A stretch of DNA of 64,000 bases from Bathymodiolus brooksi (GCA_963680875.1 OY804579.1:26335804-26399803), one strand, 5' to 3'. Counted from the stretch's first letter, positions 25,391 to 37,560 are shown. Notes: a model not told the origin generated them from the letters alone. Numbers and translations are program-made.

Positions 25391-27005
25391 TGTTTATTAT
25401 AAATTATGAAAGACACCGCTAAGACTGAACAGTGGTGAAAATCTATTTTCAAAGATTAAGACGAATCTAATGATGCTGAGCTGTCTTCAGTAATGAGCTT
25501 TATTGTCAGTTGGGTTAAATTTGGTTGTTAATTGGGCAATGTATATATACAGTCTTTAATCGTAGCTGTATCATCCAATGAAGTCAATGTAATCAACAGA
25601 CATATACATTACATTGTATAAAATAGTCACGCTTTGCACAGTAAACTTACAAACAACATCCTCATTTCAGCTGACATTGCGACAAGCTGAACAATTAACG
25701 GAAAATAATTGACCGCAATCGTAGATGTTTAATTTGTTAGGGTTGTTCCGTCATTTCCATGGCGTTATAATGCTTGTAGTGTAGGAAATATCCCGAGTAG
25801 CATTTTTTTTGCCAGGTTAGTGTAATAATGGAAATGTTTTACTATACAAAATAGTAATGCTATTAAAATTACACGTCTGTAAGGTTAAAGAAACTCATTT
25901 AGTATGTAACCTGGCCATACATTCCTGCTCAGTAACAAAGGACTGCTTCATTAGAGCCATAACCACCATGATCATACACCACTTCCATATAGATTTATTA
26001 AGGGTCTTATTTAACAGTAGATGACAGAAAACATAAATGTAGGCTTACAAAAAATATTGTCTATATTATATCTTAAAGGAAAACGCCATGGTCTGAACAA
26101 GTTATCATGATAATTCTATTGACAGTAAATAAAAGACATCTGTGTTAATAAAAGTTAAATATAGTCTAACGGAATGTAGAATGTTGTGATTAAAGTTGCA
26201 TTTAGCGTAAATAATGGTAATCGCCATATTTTATAACTCCTCAATATGAGGAGACAAAAAGCATAATTAATTCTCGAATTTTACTTGTAATTAAATTAAA
26301 GTTCTTCCGAAAGAGTCATGACGTCACGAACCCGGTTTCATCATCAGCATCAGCTGCCATTATATCATCGTAAAAATATTGTGTCAATCGTAAAATAACG
26401 TCAGTAGTAACATCCCCACTCACTCCCAATCAACCAAAAACCCGTCCTGCCTTCTGATTTGTCACTCTCATCGGAAACCATGCACAATAGAACTATTTAC
26501 CCATCATCGCATAACGACAGTGTGAAATTACAAATATGTATCTTCAATAGATAATGATGTACCCCATATCGCGCTACAATTATACTTATAGGGCCCATAT
26601 CGTATTACAATTACCGGATACGTACTACCCATATATGGATATCAATTTATGGTACCCATATCGTTTTATATGGCGCCTAGCGATGCGTGAATATCTAAAA
26701 CGTTGAACAACCCTCTAATCATGCCACAAATAAAGGACACCAGCTTTATTACCCGCATATCGTAATTACAAATAACGGACCCCTTTAACACACCTATCGT
26801 TTTACAAATAACGGATACCAGGTGTGCATGTATAACCCCTCATATCGTATTTACAAATAGCGCATTGATCTGTGACACTTTTGACTATTTAAACAAGCGT
26901 ATCTCTCTTGAAATGTCTTTTCGTCAAAAATTGAAAATAATCAAGATACTTTGCACCAATAGCGTTTACTTATTTGGACCCCAATTTTAGAAATTCTTTC
27001 AGCCA
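25391..27005. other. No gene seen; degenerate repeats at 26.56-26.87 kb
   Basis: A loosely repeated motif of the form CCCATATCGT...TTACAATTA-CGGA recurs several times between 26560 and 26870 at irregular spacing. The rest is AT-rich with no recognisable coding sequence. Confidence 0.55.
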
Positions 27006-27009
27006 TATT

Positions 27010-27240
27010 TCAGCAATGTCATGGCGACCAGTTTTAGTGGTCGATAAAGCTGGAGTGCCCGGAGAGAACCACTGACCATAGGCAAGCAACTGATAAACTT
27101 TATCACTTGCGGCTGCGAGTCGAGTGCACCCTTTTTGTAATTTACAAAGCCGGACGCAAACCCACGCCGAATTGGTGATAGGCTTGTATGAGTTGCTAGG
27201 TAATCCAACTACCTAATTCATTATGCCACCCTGGCCCGAT
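27010..27240 (-). mobile_element. tRNA-derived SINE, family 1
   Basis: Inverse orientation of the 18.2-kb copy. It shows the inverse of CGCAGCCGCAAGTGATAAAG, the body block GGAGTGCCCGGAGAGAACCA, and the head inverse near 27200-27235. Diverged from its relative by many substitutions. Confidence 0.82.
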
Positions 27241-27479
27241 GGGTTTTGATTGATTAGGAGTGACTGAGGATGTTATTACTAGCGTCGTATATTCTTTGGA
27301 GGATATTTACAACATGTCAAGCACTTAGTTGCACTAACAAAAAGGTAAAGTGTGGGAGAAGTTTTTTGTAATTCCCGATCCTATGAAAAGTACCGAGAGT
27401 GGTGGGCACAAATCCTGAACATTGTGACAGTAGGAAAATATTCGTTGACTATAAACAATGAAAGAAAATATACATAAAA

Positions 27480-28850
27480 ACCTATTGTTTTCTGTTAAAA
27501 CCGTCCGGATGTAAAACACGGAGTTCTTTAATCCAAAATATTTCCCGATTCTCACGTTGAAAATCACTCCACATACAGTTCTGTTCAATGACGAGGACTT
27601 TCATTCTGTTAAAATCCTCGAGACTGTGGTCAGACAGTCCGAAGTGTTGGCTCACAGGAAGAAATGACTTGTGTGTAAGGTCACTCCTGTGTCCATTCAG
27701 GCGTTTGTGGAAGGGCTGTTTAGACTCGCCAATGTTTTGGAGGCCACAAACGGAACACTCAAGATTGTAAAGAATATTTGCACTCTTGCAATTAACAGTA
27801 CAAAATATTGTGTACTGTTTTCCGGTGACCTTACTGGTATACGATGACGAGTGTTGATTATGTCTACAACATTTGCAGCGTTTGTCTCCACAGGAGTGAC
27901 TATTGCCTATTGTTGTGTTAGGCTTAGAAATCTCTGCCCGCACCAACAGGTTTCTCAGACTGTTTGGTTGTTTGAAGGCAACCATGGCTTAGGAAAGATT
28001 TTGGACAGTTTGGAAATTTTTTCAACGGATGCCCAATGCTCACGAATGGTGTTGAAGCTGTTTCTCAGATAGGAATGGTATGTGAAGACACAAAGGGTTC
28101 TTTTACATTTATGTTTTTCTTTGTACTGAAGTAAACTGCTCCTATGTTATGAGCTTTGCTAAAACTTTTCTTGATAATACTTTCTTTATAGCCCCTTCTT
28201 TTCAAATGGTTTGTAAGTTGACCCAATCGTTTTTTAAAAGATTTGTCGGTGGATCAAATTCACCTGATTCTAAGAGCTTGACTGTATGGTATGCTCTTAG
28301 TCACATGAAGAGGATGACAGCTGCTAGGCAAAAGGTGTTGATTGGTGTCGGTAGGTTTGGAGTTTAAATCTGTGGTTAGTTCACAGGAAATGGTAGTGTT
28401 AGATATTTCATGAGTGAACTTGATAGAGGGGTGTAGGTTATTGGCACATGAGAGAGAAAGTTATGTGATTCTTCATCACTCTGAGTTCACTTCATATCCA
28501 CATCATCTATAAATCTGTACCTAGAAAGCGTCTTTCAATAGACGATTCGAGCAGTTGTTTTTCAAATTTTCCCATAAATATAATAGCATTAGATGGAGCC
28601 TTTTTGGTGCCCATAGCTGTGCCATTTATTTGTAAGTAATGGTCTCCATTAAAAGTAAAGTTGTTCTTTTTAAGCACCATCGTGCGCATTGTAACCAAGC
28701 AGTCGGTAGGTGGAACTTTAACCGAACGAGATTCCCAAATTTCCTTACAGGCTTCGATGCCATCGGAATGAGGAATATTAGTGTAACTATCTTTTATCAC
28801 AATTTGCAAAAAAGAACAACCCTTGCACATTGGATATAACATTATGTTAC
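27480..28850 (-). pseudogene. Penelope-like element with GIY-YIG endonuclease, 5'-truncated and frameshifted
   Basis: From high to low coordinates, 28842-28507 carries [13 protein letters not shown] and [12 protein letters not shown] (reverse transcriptase), followed in another frame by [10 protein letters not shown] with the catalytic Asp pair intact. Decayed linker sequence follows. 27985-27482 (167 residues) carries LRNLLVRAEIS, paired cysteines (CGDKRCKCC) and CSVCGLQNIGESKQ, which corresponds to the YIG half of a GIY-YIG nuclease with Tyr replaced by Asn. Then come LNGHRSDL and an FWIKELRVLHPDG tail. The order reverse transcriptase, linker, GIY-YIG is that of Poseidon/Neptune-type Penelope-like elements. 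Everything upstream of the TNIPH block is missing; the inverted repeat at 28778-29210 begins there. Confidence 0.85.
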
Positions 28851-29210
28851 ACCAAGGACAAAATATTCGGGAACAGCTGGAATTTCACAAAAATGGTATT
28901 TGTTTTGTAAAATACTGATGTTTATATATATATTTGTTTTGTAAAATACTGATGTTTATATATATATTTGTTTTGTAAAATACTGATGTTTATATATATA
29001 TTTGCTTTGCAAAATACTGATGTTTATATATATATATAAACATCAGTATTTTACAAAACAAATATGTAAACATCAGTATTTTACAAAACAAATACCATTT
29101 TTGTAAAATTCCATCTGTTCCCGAATATTTTGTCCTTGGTGTAACATAACGTTATATCCAATGTGCAAGGGTTGTTATTCTTTGCAAATTGTGGCAAAAG
29201 ATAGTTACTC
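28778..29210. repeat. Large inverted repeat centred near 29031
   Basis: The left arm runs from about 28778 inward and the right arm out to about 29210. Paired landmarks include GTTACACCAAGGACAAAATA against TTTTGTCCTTGGTGTAAC, and AACCCTTGCACATTGGATAT against its inverse. Near the centre each arm carries a 34-bp unit with TTTTGTAAAATACTGATG: four copies on the left, two on the right. The outer ~70 bp of both arms encode the start of the Penelope-like reverse transcriptase fragment, so the gene fragment is present head to head. The centre is a TATA run. Confidence 0.88.
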
Positions 29211-30305
29211 TCATATCCCAGGATATACTAGTAATCATGACAAACATTTGAAGATGTTTATGAAGCTTTTGGGGGAAATAGTTTCATAAGAGGAAGTACA
29301 AGTAGAACAGTAACAAAAAATATGTCCATGGAGTAACTATGCTATCATGGAAACTAATTAAATAATAAGTTTAAAAATTTCCTCAAATTTCCCTTTCTAT
29401 TAGACAATTAGTGGCAATGTATTTCCTTCCCTCAAAGGGAAGCAGTTAATGGTCATTTCTTATAATTACAATGAATAAGAGTCCTTGGAGTAACACAGAC
29501 AATTGTTGCTCGAAGGACTTTTCATGCATTTACTTTGTTTATGGAGACAGAAAATTCAATTTTGAATATTTGTATTAAATTGTATCAATTATTATGTGTA
29601 GTAAGCAAAATAAGAAGTAATTACTTCAAAATATTAATTTATTGTGTTTTTTGAGGGGGTTGAAATCTCATTTGTCCATTCATAATACGAAAATTATATA
29701 TATTTCACCTTTAATTTACAACAAACATCCATTGGGAGGACAGAATGGAAGAATAACGCCAAATTACAGTCAAACATACAAACTAAGAATAAGTCTTTGG
29801 CATAACAGTCCTTGGAGTAACAATGGAAAACCTTTTTATTCCAAGGATATGTCATGCCATTTTCTATCCATGGAGACAACAAAATGCCATTTCAAACAGT
29901 TTAAACAATTTACATTTCTGTTTTTATTTGTAATAGATCATTTGTTTTATTTGTTTTAAAGCAAAATAAGAACTAACGAAAAAACTGCTCCTAAAAGTAA
30001 ATATATCGTGTGGTCTTTTGCTAAAATCCCATATCTGTATATTATTTCAGGTTAAAAGCACAGCAAACACCCCCATGGTGGAAAGTATAGAAAAATGTCT
30101 CCCACATTAGATGCAACTATTCCAACTTAAACATTAATTCATAATCTTACATGATGAAATAAAACGTGTTGCACCAAGGGCATTATTCCAAGACAGTGTG
30201 GTCTTCGAGTGATGTTATGTCCATTTGTATATTTTGTTAAGCTTGCATCTTCTAAGCATGTGATAAAGAAGGATCTATAACACAAGAAAAGATTTGATCT
30301 GAATT
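29211..30305. other. No gene seen; diverged duplicate segments
   Basis: Two diverged copies of a ~150-bp block share GAGTCCTTGGAGTAACA-like starts, an inner TGGAGACA motif and a GCAAAATAAGAA end. They lie at about 29485-29625 and 29808-29975, some 325 bp apart. The 105-residue frame at 29642-29959 crosses them without a domain. Confidence 0.55.
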
Positions 30306-30309
30306 ATCT

Positions 30310-30610
30310 AATTTCTAGTTCATCCCACCAAAGACAACGTGAGCTTTGCCATCGATTGGCGTTCGTTAACTTTTCACATTTTAATCTTCTCCTCTGAAAC
30401 CGCTTGGCCAAATGAACCGAGACTTGGTAGGAATCATCTATGGATGCACGGTCCTCTATAGAGATTACTTATTTTGTTCTGATCCGTTAACAAACATGGC
30501 CACCATATATAGACAAATCTTGTTTCTGGTTGGTCAATTTCTAAAAAATCGTCTCCTCTAAAATCGCTTAGCCTGTACAAAATTTTCATGACGGTCATAG
30601 GCAGTTCTTG
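30310..30610. repeat. Dispersed repeat, CCTCTGAAACCGCTTGGCC-type
   Basis: TTCTCCTCTGAAACCGCTT, then AACAAACATGGCCACCATAT, then a second CTCCTCTAAAATCGCTTAG, parallel the segment at 34.67-35.16 kb. Both look like copies of one diverged dispersed repeat. Recognition as a family common in molluscs is from memory. Confidence 0.55.
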
Positions 30611-31445
30611 TTTGTGTTTTGATATGAGGATACGGGCAATTTAAAGGGGGGGGTCAATATCTTGAAAGAAAGGACCAGTTCGAATAACAATTGTTTACAT
30701 ACTATGTAATTTTAGTAACATTTTCAACCAAAGAGGGAATTTCCATCCCTGAAACTGGTTGTCTAGCATTGATATGTACATGTCAACCAAACATATACCA
30801 TGCTATCAACCTCATTTTATTACAAATAAAGCAGTATATTTTTAACTGTAAATATTTTCAGAAAAAATTATGATTGGTCACAATGCAGAGGAAAATAACA
30901 TCGAGAAATCTATTGCTATTAAAAATAAAAAAATTGATTTTTTTCAACCAGATATGGAATGCTTTCACTTTACTGTTTAATTAGATATAAAGATGTATAC
31001 AAATATTCATTCTGTATATAACATGATAGAAAAGAAATAGCCTTTTGTTTTTATGAATGCTAAAATTAACTATTCATCAAAGCAAATTAAAAAAAACTTT
31101 TTCTTTCTCTTTAAAAATTATTTTTATGCCTTAAAAAACTCAATAAATTAAACTTTTTCCATTTTTTTTCTTTTACTTCTATAGCCACTTAAAACCCTAT
31201 TTTTTGATTATCTGTATATTTGTTAATTTGGTTTATTATGATTGAAAAACTCATCTTTTTGTGGAATCACATTATTTGGTATTTTCTGTCATGTTATTCA
31301 AATAGAAATAGTATGCCATTCTGTATGTAAATTACTAACAAATACTAACATCTTTATATGTTATGTGCTTTACTAATGTTAACGAGGCCGAGATAAGGTA
31401 CCGGTACTTTATGTATTCAACTAACAAATGTACAGATTTCAATAA
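30611..31445. other. AT-rich, no gene seen
   Basis: Frames here are short and low-complexity. No RNA gene recognised. Confidence 0.6.
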
Positions 31446-31449
31446 AAAT

Positions 31450-31735
31450 ATCACACTAAAAAAAAAAAAAAAAAAACCACTTAATAAATACACCAAATAA
31501 TATTTCATTTGATACATTTAGCACACTACAACGTGTATAACTGTGAGCGAATACTGAAAGGGCAATCAAGAAAGAGAATCCAGAGAAACTGGCAACATTT
31601 GGTACAGACGACGCAAGACGAAGGCAAACAAAGAAAACAAAATTGTATGTTTTGCACAAAACCATAAATAAGACATGACCAGATGTGAATTAAGATGCTC
31701 GCGAAGAGTAAGCAGTTCCTGTATCTTATGCTTGT
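31450..31735 (-). repeat. 3' tail fragment of a Penelope-like element
   Basis: On the minus strand it carries a diverged TACTCTTCGCGAGC landmark and a TGCCAGTTTCTCTGGATTCT-like block that parallels 7590-7620. It ends in a homopolymer run at about 31458-31476. No reverse transcriptase is attached. Confidence 0.5.
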
Positions 31736-31805
31736 CAATTATTCAAAGGAAAGTACACTGTGAATCTGTCAAATTTTAATAGATATTATGCATAGTTTAT
31801 AGTGT

Positions 31806-33600
31806 AAATAAGGGTAATAACAAAATTACCGAACTCCGAACAATCTTACAAAGGGAAAGTCAAAACTCATAAGTATATAAACAGACAAAATCAGTCAACA
31901 ACCGGAAAACTGTGAAAACCGTAATGACACTGACTTGGTACAGGCATTTCTAAAGAAATGGTGGGTTGAATCAGATCTTAAAGCGCCAAACCTCCCCCTT
32001 TTATTACGGCTTAAAGTTTCGGCTGTCACTATAACAGTATTTATAACAATACTTGAACAAAACAGGTAAAACAGTTGTCACAAGCAGCACCAAACTCGGT
32101 GAAGTAAATTTCAAAGATACTTTTACGTCACACATTGATAAAAAAAAAATTGACATTTTTTTGACACCCTATCTTTATACATTTTCACTATATGAAAATC
32201 CATCGTTTATAATCTTTTCTGCAGAGACGGAATATATTTCGACAAGATCTTGGTATCGAAGAGATCGAATAAGGCGAATCTTTTTATAGCCCTGGTCCAG
32301 TAGCCTGTTTCTCAGATGACGATGACGTTTCAGGAAATCAGAATAATTGCTACTGGCCCTTGCATAACGAATCAATTGCGAGATGTAAACACCATATGCA
32401 GGAGAAGCTGGTATATTGCTTCACATATTTGGAAAATTTATGCAAATCTAGAATTATTGATAGATAAAACGTCATCAATATACCTGTATGTGAAATTAAA
32501 GGCTCTAGCCTCATGAATCTTCTTATCTTTTACAAGCTTTTGAAGAAACTCCGACTCATATGAGTATAAAAATAAATCGGCTAGAAGAGGGGCACAATTC
32601 GTACCCATTGGTATGCCGACGACCTGCTGAAACAGTATCCCTCCAAAGGAGACAAATATGTTATCGATGAAGAACTCCAGCATACTGATCACTTGTTCCT
32701 CGGAGTGGCATGTTTTACCTTTTTTAATTTTGTTTGAAAAATATGTGGAATTGTAGCCTAACACAACAAATTTTGAGCCATAGTTTCTATGACTGAAAGC
32801 TTTGTGAATTGTTTCTTTTAAGCGGGTTTTTAATTTGTCATGCGGTAGGGTGGTATATAGAGTTGAAAAATCTAAAGTTTTGATGGAGGATAACTGAGAG
32901 AAAGATCTTGATTGAAGGTTATCCAAAAGATCTTTAGAGTTTTTCAAAATCCACATGTGATTTATGCCACTACGCGAGTAAACAGTTTCACAATATTTCT
33001 GTTGTCCCTCTTTTACTGCAGACAGAATATTTGTCAGGTGAATAGACAATTCTTTCGTCGAACAAGTTGACGATCCCGCTATGTACCTTTCTTTGTATGG
33101 TGTCTTATGGAGATTAGGTATTCAATATAAATAGGGTAAATCCTCAGACTCTTTACCAGAGGGAATGTTTAAAGAGGTAATGAATGATCTGTGGTTAGTT
33201 AGGATTTCATCTTTGTCAAACGAAGTAGGTTTGTATGTGGTATTACTAGAGGTGTTGTTATTTATGCCTAATTCCTTGATTAGGCATTCGAAGTAATATG
33301 ATTTACATACAAACACGATATTGTTGGAAGCCTTGTCTGCAGGAACGATAACATATTTGTCATGAAGAGAGGAAAGACGCTTAACAGCTTCTTGGTCTTT
33401 AAATACAGATGTAATTCTATGTGCCGTTGTTAGGCTAAATACTATTTTCCAGCTATTCATATAGATATAATTTAATTCGGCAGGATCTGGAAGAAACAGT
33501 ATGTACAGATGATGCGCTCCTTCTACTTCAACCAGTACACACATGTAAACTACTCCCACCAAATCATCTTTTGGAGAGATAAATAACCACTATATACATT
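31806..33600 (-). pseudogene. Penelope-like element reverse transcriptase, best-preserved copy (P3)
   Basis: One minus-strand frame runs from 33562 to 32438 with a single stop (TGA at 33124-33122) where related copies suggest Trp before the IPNLHKTPYKERY block. Domains in order: HDKYVIVPADKA; AGSSTCSTKELS; TLDFSTLYTTLP; VVGIPMGTNCAPLLADLF; YRYIDDVLSINN with the catalytic Asp pair. After ARAFNF...SRFA an internal deletion of roughly 90 codons removes the SASFLDLYL block. The frame picks up at SNIPASPAYGVYIS and ends with LVEIYSVSAEKII near 32190. No GIY-YIG domain is seen downstream. The shared 3' boundary (AAATAAGGGTAATAACAAAA at 31806) also occurs at 52.07 and 56.70 kb. A C-terminal nuclease-less layout could mean a clade with an N-terminal nuclease, or loss; unresolved. 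Confidence 0.9.
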
Positions 33601-34668
33601 GTAGTTCAATTTTATATCTCATTCACTCACTACAAAGTAAAAAAAAAATATGAACAAACCAATTTGTTGTCTTTAATTGCTTGAAAAAGTACTCGATATT
33701 CTGAAAATTTTCTATCTGTTCTGAAAATTACTAAGCACTGTCTAAAGTCTACAAATTGTCGACTAATCAGGCCTCACGATGAGCACCGGTCCTCCGGCCC
33801 AAGACCAGTACAATTGTGCTCGAACAGTATTGTTTAAAGACATATTCGGACTAGCAAATTCAAATTTTCATTTCGAGGACTGTGACTTGTGTTTCAATTG
33901 TCTAGATTTATTTTGAATTGGTCTCAATATTGACTTTAGTTGTCTCGATAATGTCTTGATTTGTCTAGACAGATTCTGAAGTGTCTAAGATATCTCGTTT
34001 TGTCTGGACACATTCTAGAGTGTCTCAATTCTGTTTGATTATGTCTTGACCTTAATTGATTTTGTCTACCAGTAAACACATTCTCTACATTGTCTGATTA
34101 TGTCTGTACACATTCTTGATTGTGTCAAAATTCTGAAATAATACATTTTCCAAACAAAAGTTATGGGAACTTTAATAACCTCTGAGTTAGACCCTGTCTG
34201 AAATTTGTAAGTTGTTCTAAAAAGCTCTGAATCTGTCCTTTACAACACAACAAACAGTTTTTCTCGAGAAGGTATAGTAACAATTAACAGTTTGCCCCAT
34301 AAGTGGTGAAAATGTGTCAAATGTAATATTACATAAAAGAATGTACAGAATTTATCGAGACTATTAAGACAATATAATAATGTTGAGAATATGTCAAGAA
34401 TATTTAGATAAAATTAAGACTGTCGATTATGATAAAAAAAATCAGTTGATTATCTGAATTCCACCAACAATCGATTATAATTTTTCAAAATGGATCATCT
34501 CGAACCTTTCCAGAATTACAGTTTGTCCAAATCTATTTTGTACTTAGAATGTACGTCGTATTGGTTGTATGTCAATATTGATACTTCAAATGTACAACAT
34601 AAATGGAAAGTCCTTACAGAAAATACATAGCAGTCACTAAATAATCATGTGTATGTCTTTGTTTTAAC
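33601..34668. other. No gene seen; TGTCT-rich irregular repeat at 33.89-34.15 kb
   Basis: Short motifs TGTCTAGA, TGTCTCGA, TGTCTTGA and TGTCTGGACA recur every 12-25 bases from about 33898 to 34135. The rest is AT-rich and shows no coding signal. Confidence 0.55.
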
Positions 34669-35165
34669 CTCACCTCACCAAAAGGCCAGGTGAGCCTTTG
34701 CAATCACTTGGTGTCCGTCTGTTTATTCGTCGTACGTCGTAAGGTTTCGCATTTAAACCATTCTCCTCTGAAACCTCTGAACTCAATTTGGCTGGGATAG
34801 TCCTTGGGTGGTACCCTTTCAAAATTTCAAAACAGTCTCACACACCATTCAAGATGGCTGCTATTGCAAAACATAGAAGATTCCTCCATTGTCCACTGTT
34901 GTTTTTATTCTAAATCAAAATGAGCTCACATTTTACTTGCTGCTATATGGCAACGAGTCGTTTAACATATATCAACGATTTTTCTATGAAATTTTTCTTT
35001 CAGCCGATTTATACAGATTCACTAAAATTATGCATATTTTGACAAAAGTTCACATTTAAATCGTTGAACCAAGCTAAACCAAATTTGGCTGGGGTGATCA
35101 CCTTTAAAGGTTATGTCCGACAGCCCCACTCTCCATCCTGGCCATTACTGAGAATAGAACTTTCT
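34669..35165. repeat. Dispersed repeat related to 30.31-30.61 kb
   Basis: Starts near CCTCACCTCACCAAAAGG and AGGTGAGCCTTTGCAATCAC, then CGTCGTACGTCGTAAGG, TTCTCCTCTGAAACCTCTGA and TTGGCTGGGATAGTCC. A second half repeats the TTTGGCTGGGGTGATCACC theme near 35083-35102. It has no coding capacity. Confidence 0.6.
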
Positions 35166-35189
35166 TCAAGGAGTGAGTGCGTGATTGTT

Positions 35190-35545
35190 ACTTAATGCCA
35201 ACTCAGCAATTTTTCAGCTATGTCATGGCGAGAAAAATTAATTCTCAATGAGATTATGATGATGAGGTCCGCTTTGTACTAGACAAACACGCTTAGCTGG
35301 ATTCCTATAGTGCTAGTTCACTGAAACAACAGTTCGTGGATAGATATGTTGGTTCACTCTGACACATTATCCTGATTCCGAGCCAACCAGTCTTTGCTCT
35401 TTCCCCTTAGTGCTGCGTGCTTAGCGGAGTGGCAACAAATACCTATTTAATAGTCTTCAATATATAAAATGGCTCGAACCCACGATCTACCGCAGTCGAG
35501 GCGAGCACCCTAACCATTAAACCACCGATGCGGTGGCTTCAAATG
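35190..35545 (-). mobile_element. tRNA-derived SINE, family 2
   Basis: The minus strand begins near 35545 with a good tRNA-like head: GGTGGTTTAATGGTTAGGG (A box) and GTGGGTTCGAGCC (B box). The body contains the inverse of CGCTTTGTACTAGACAAACA and GGATTCCTATAGTGCTAG. It ends near an AACTCAGCAATTTTTCAGCT-type 3' tail. Truncated relatives lie at 36.0 and 41.7 kb. Confidence 0.85.
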
Positions 35546-36004
35546 ACAACAGATGGACAGACATTGTGATGACTACATCTGGTATATATCTGAACTAGTT
35601 TAAACGTCACTTTGATAAACACGTATATAAATATCTGAATAGTGAAAAGTAAAAGACCAAGACAGAATCCAGTGTCAACAGTATTTCAGTTATGTCATGG
35701 CGGTCAGCTGGAGAATTGTTGCATCGACCTTCTGTGTGGATCTGACTTGCAATGTAACATAACAAATACAACTTTGAAAACTACAGTTGTACGTTATTCA
35801 TAGTACAAATATATGCATATTTAAATTTCTGTTTTTATATTCAAATTGTATGAACTATATGAACTACCTGTATGCTGAGTTGAACATTTGGTTGATGAAT
35901 TGATACATTTGAATACAGTCTAAACAATGCATTTCATCAAATCAACTACCTGAAAGAGCCAGAATATAACAAACAAATTATCACTCTTAAACCAACCAAA
36001 ACAC

Positions 36005-36215
36005 AGCGATTGTTGTTTACGCCAACTCAGCAATTTTTCAGGTATATCAAGACAAGAACAAGTTCATTTTCAATCAAATGATCAAGTCTACTTTGTACTA
36101 GACCAACACGCTAAGTTGGATTTGCATAGTGCTAGCTCAATGAAACAACAGTCCGCAGATAGACAATTCGCCAAACACAGAAAGATTATCATGATTCCGA
36201 GCCAACCTATCTTAT
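36005..36215 (-). mobile_element. SINE family 2, truncated copy
   Basis: Shares AACTCAGCAATTTTTCAGGT, TTTGTACTAGACCAACACGC and TTTGCATAGTGCTAGCTCA with the 35.2-kb copy but lacks the tRNA-like head. The frame at 36229-36423 just beyond it has no recognisable domain. Confidence 0.78.
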
Positions 36216-36534
36216 TAGTGCTTTATTCGTGTCAATGAACAAAATCACAAACACTGCTTGGTCTGCTGTTGATCCGAATGTTTTAAAACAAATCATGGAC
36301 ACTTTCAATAACTATCTTAATTCCAGTGTACTGCCCATCTGCTTCAGAAAAATTGTCTCTTACAAGTTTAACTACACAGGAAGGGATTACAAGTCGCTTA
36401 ACTCTCCCAAGTTTTCCCCCTAGCATCATCCAACAAACAAATTGTCTTTATGCTGTCAGTCTGGAATGCCAGAAATTTAAGAAACAATTATTTAGATTTT
36501 AATCGATAGCAGTTAAACCATTTATATTGATTGA

Positions 36535-36775
36535 TTTAAGGGTTAAGGTTATGGTAATTAATGCCACTTTCAACATTATTTCAGTTATATCATCACGGCT
36601 AGTTTTATTGGTGGAGGACGTCTGAGAAAACCATCAACCTGTAACAAGTCACTGACAAACTTCATCACATAATGTTGCATCGAGTGCAAATCGCCATGAG
36701 TGGAATTCAAACTCACTTTAGTGGTGATAGCAATAGGTAAATCCAACTACCATACGATCACGACGACCCCAATTT
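36535..36775 (-). mobile_element. tRNA-derived SINE, family 1
   Basis: Shows the body block TTATTGGTGGAGGACGTCTG and AGAAAACCATCAACCTG, a degenerate B-box inverse (GGAATTCAAACTC) and the head inverse CTACCATACGATCACGACG. It matches the 3.75-kb copy in order. Confidence 0.78.
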
Positions 36776-36899
36776 ACTTTAAATGTATAAATTCAACTTT
36801 GAATAGTATTTAAATGACATTGTATTTCACGGAAAAGGGGCAGATAACCAGTGAAAGTGCTAGTTCGTAGAAAATGATAAGGTTATAGGACCCGGGTGT

Positions 36900-37335
36900 C
36901 CTAGAGCGCACCCAAAGGGCACTTCCGGTCGTGAATTCATGCTCCCATATTTTCCAGGGGAAGACCTACGGGTGACGTTTGATCGGATATTGCGCAATTT
37001 CCGGTTGCGCATGCGCACACTCCACCCTTCCAAGGGAACGCCTTTGGGGTCACGTGACGTTTGATGACGACACTTCCGGTGAAAAAGCTACACTAGGTCG
37101 GATATTGCGCAACTTTCGGTTGCGCATGCGTACACACCACCCTTCCAAGTGAACCCCCTTCGGAGTCACGTGACCTTCGATCACGTCATATCCGGTAGCC
37201 ATGAAAAAAGCGAAGGAACCGGATGCGCATGCGTACACGATCACTTCCGGTCATGTGACTAACATATCTTCCGGTCACGTCATTTCCGGTCACATGACTT
37301 CCAGCGGCTTCAGGTGACGTCACTTCCGGTAGCAC
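36900..37335. promoter_or_regulatory. CpG-rich cluster of NRF1-, ETS-, USF- and CRE-like sites
   Basis: In an otherwise AT-rich window this 430-bp stretch packs classic promoter motifs. NRF1-like: TGCGCATGCGCA at 37006-37017, and TGCGCATGCG at 37121 and near 37223. ETS/GABP-like ACTTCCGGT at 36921, 37072, 37243 and 37322, with TTTCCGGT near 37283. USF-like GTCACGTGAC at 37049 and 37165. CRE-like GTGACGTCAC at 37314-37323. Part of it is a tandem duplication of about 115 bp (roughly 36982-37097 and 37098-37213). It may be a real bidirectional promoter or CpG island, or a GC-rich repeat that mimics one. No TATA box is evident. The nearest candidate frame starts at 37561. Confidence 0.5.
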
Positions 37336-37560
37336 CACCACACACCACCTCAAATTCGACTTTGGCTGTGCTGATATACTACTAATAGACAATAGACATA
37401 TATACCTTACAAGGTAAATAAACTTGTAATAACGCTAAAGTTAAAAGTGTACTCGATAGATCTACCATAATGTCATAGCAATCGTCAATCACAAAATGTG
37501 TATCAACCGCTACAGTGCGAATAAAATATCAAAATTATCGCTAGATAAAATAATTTAAAA

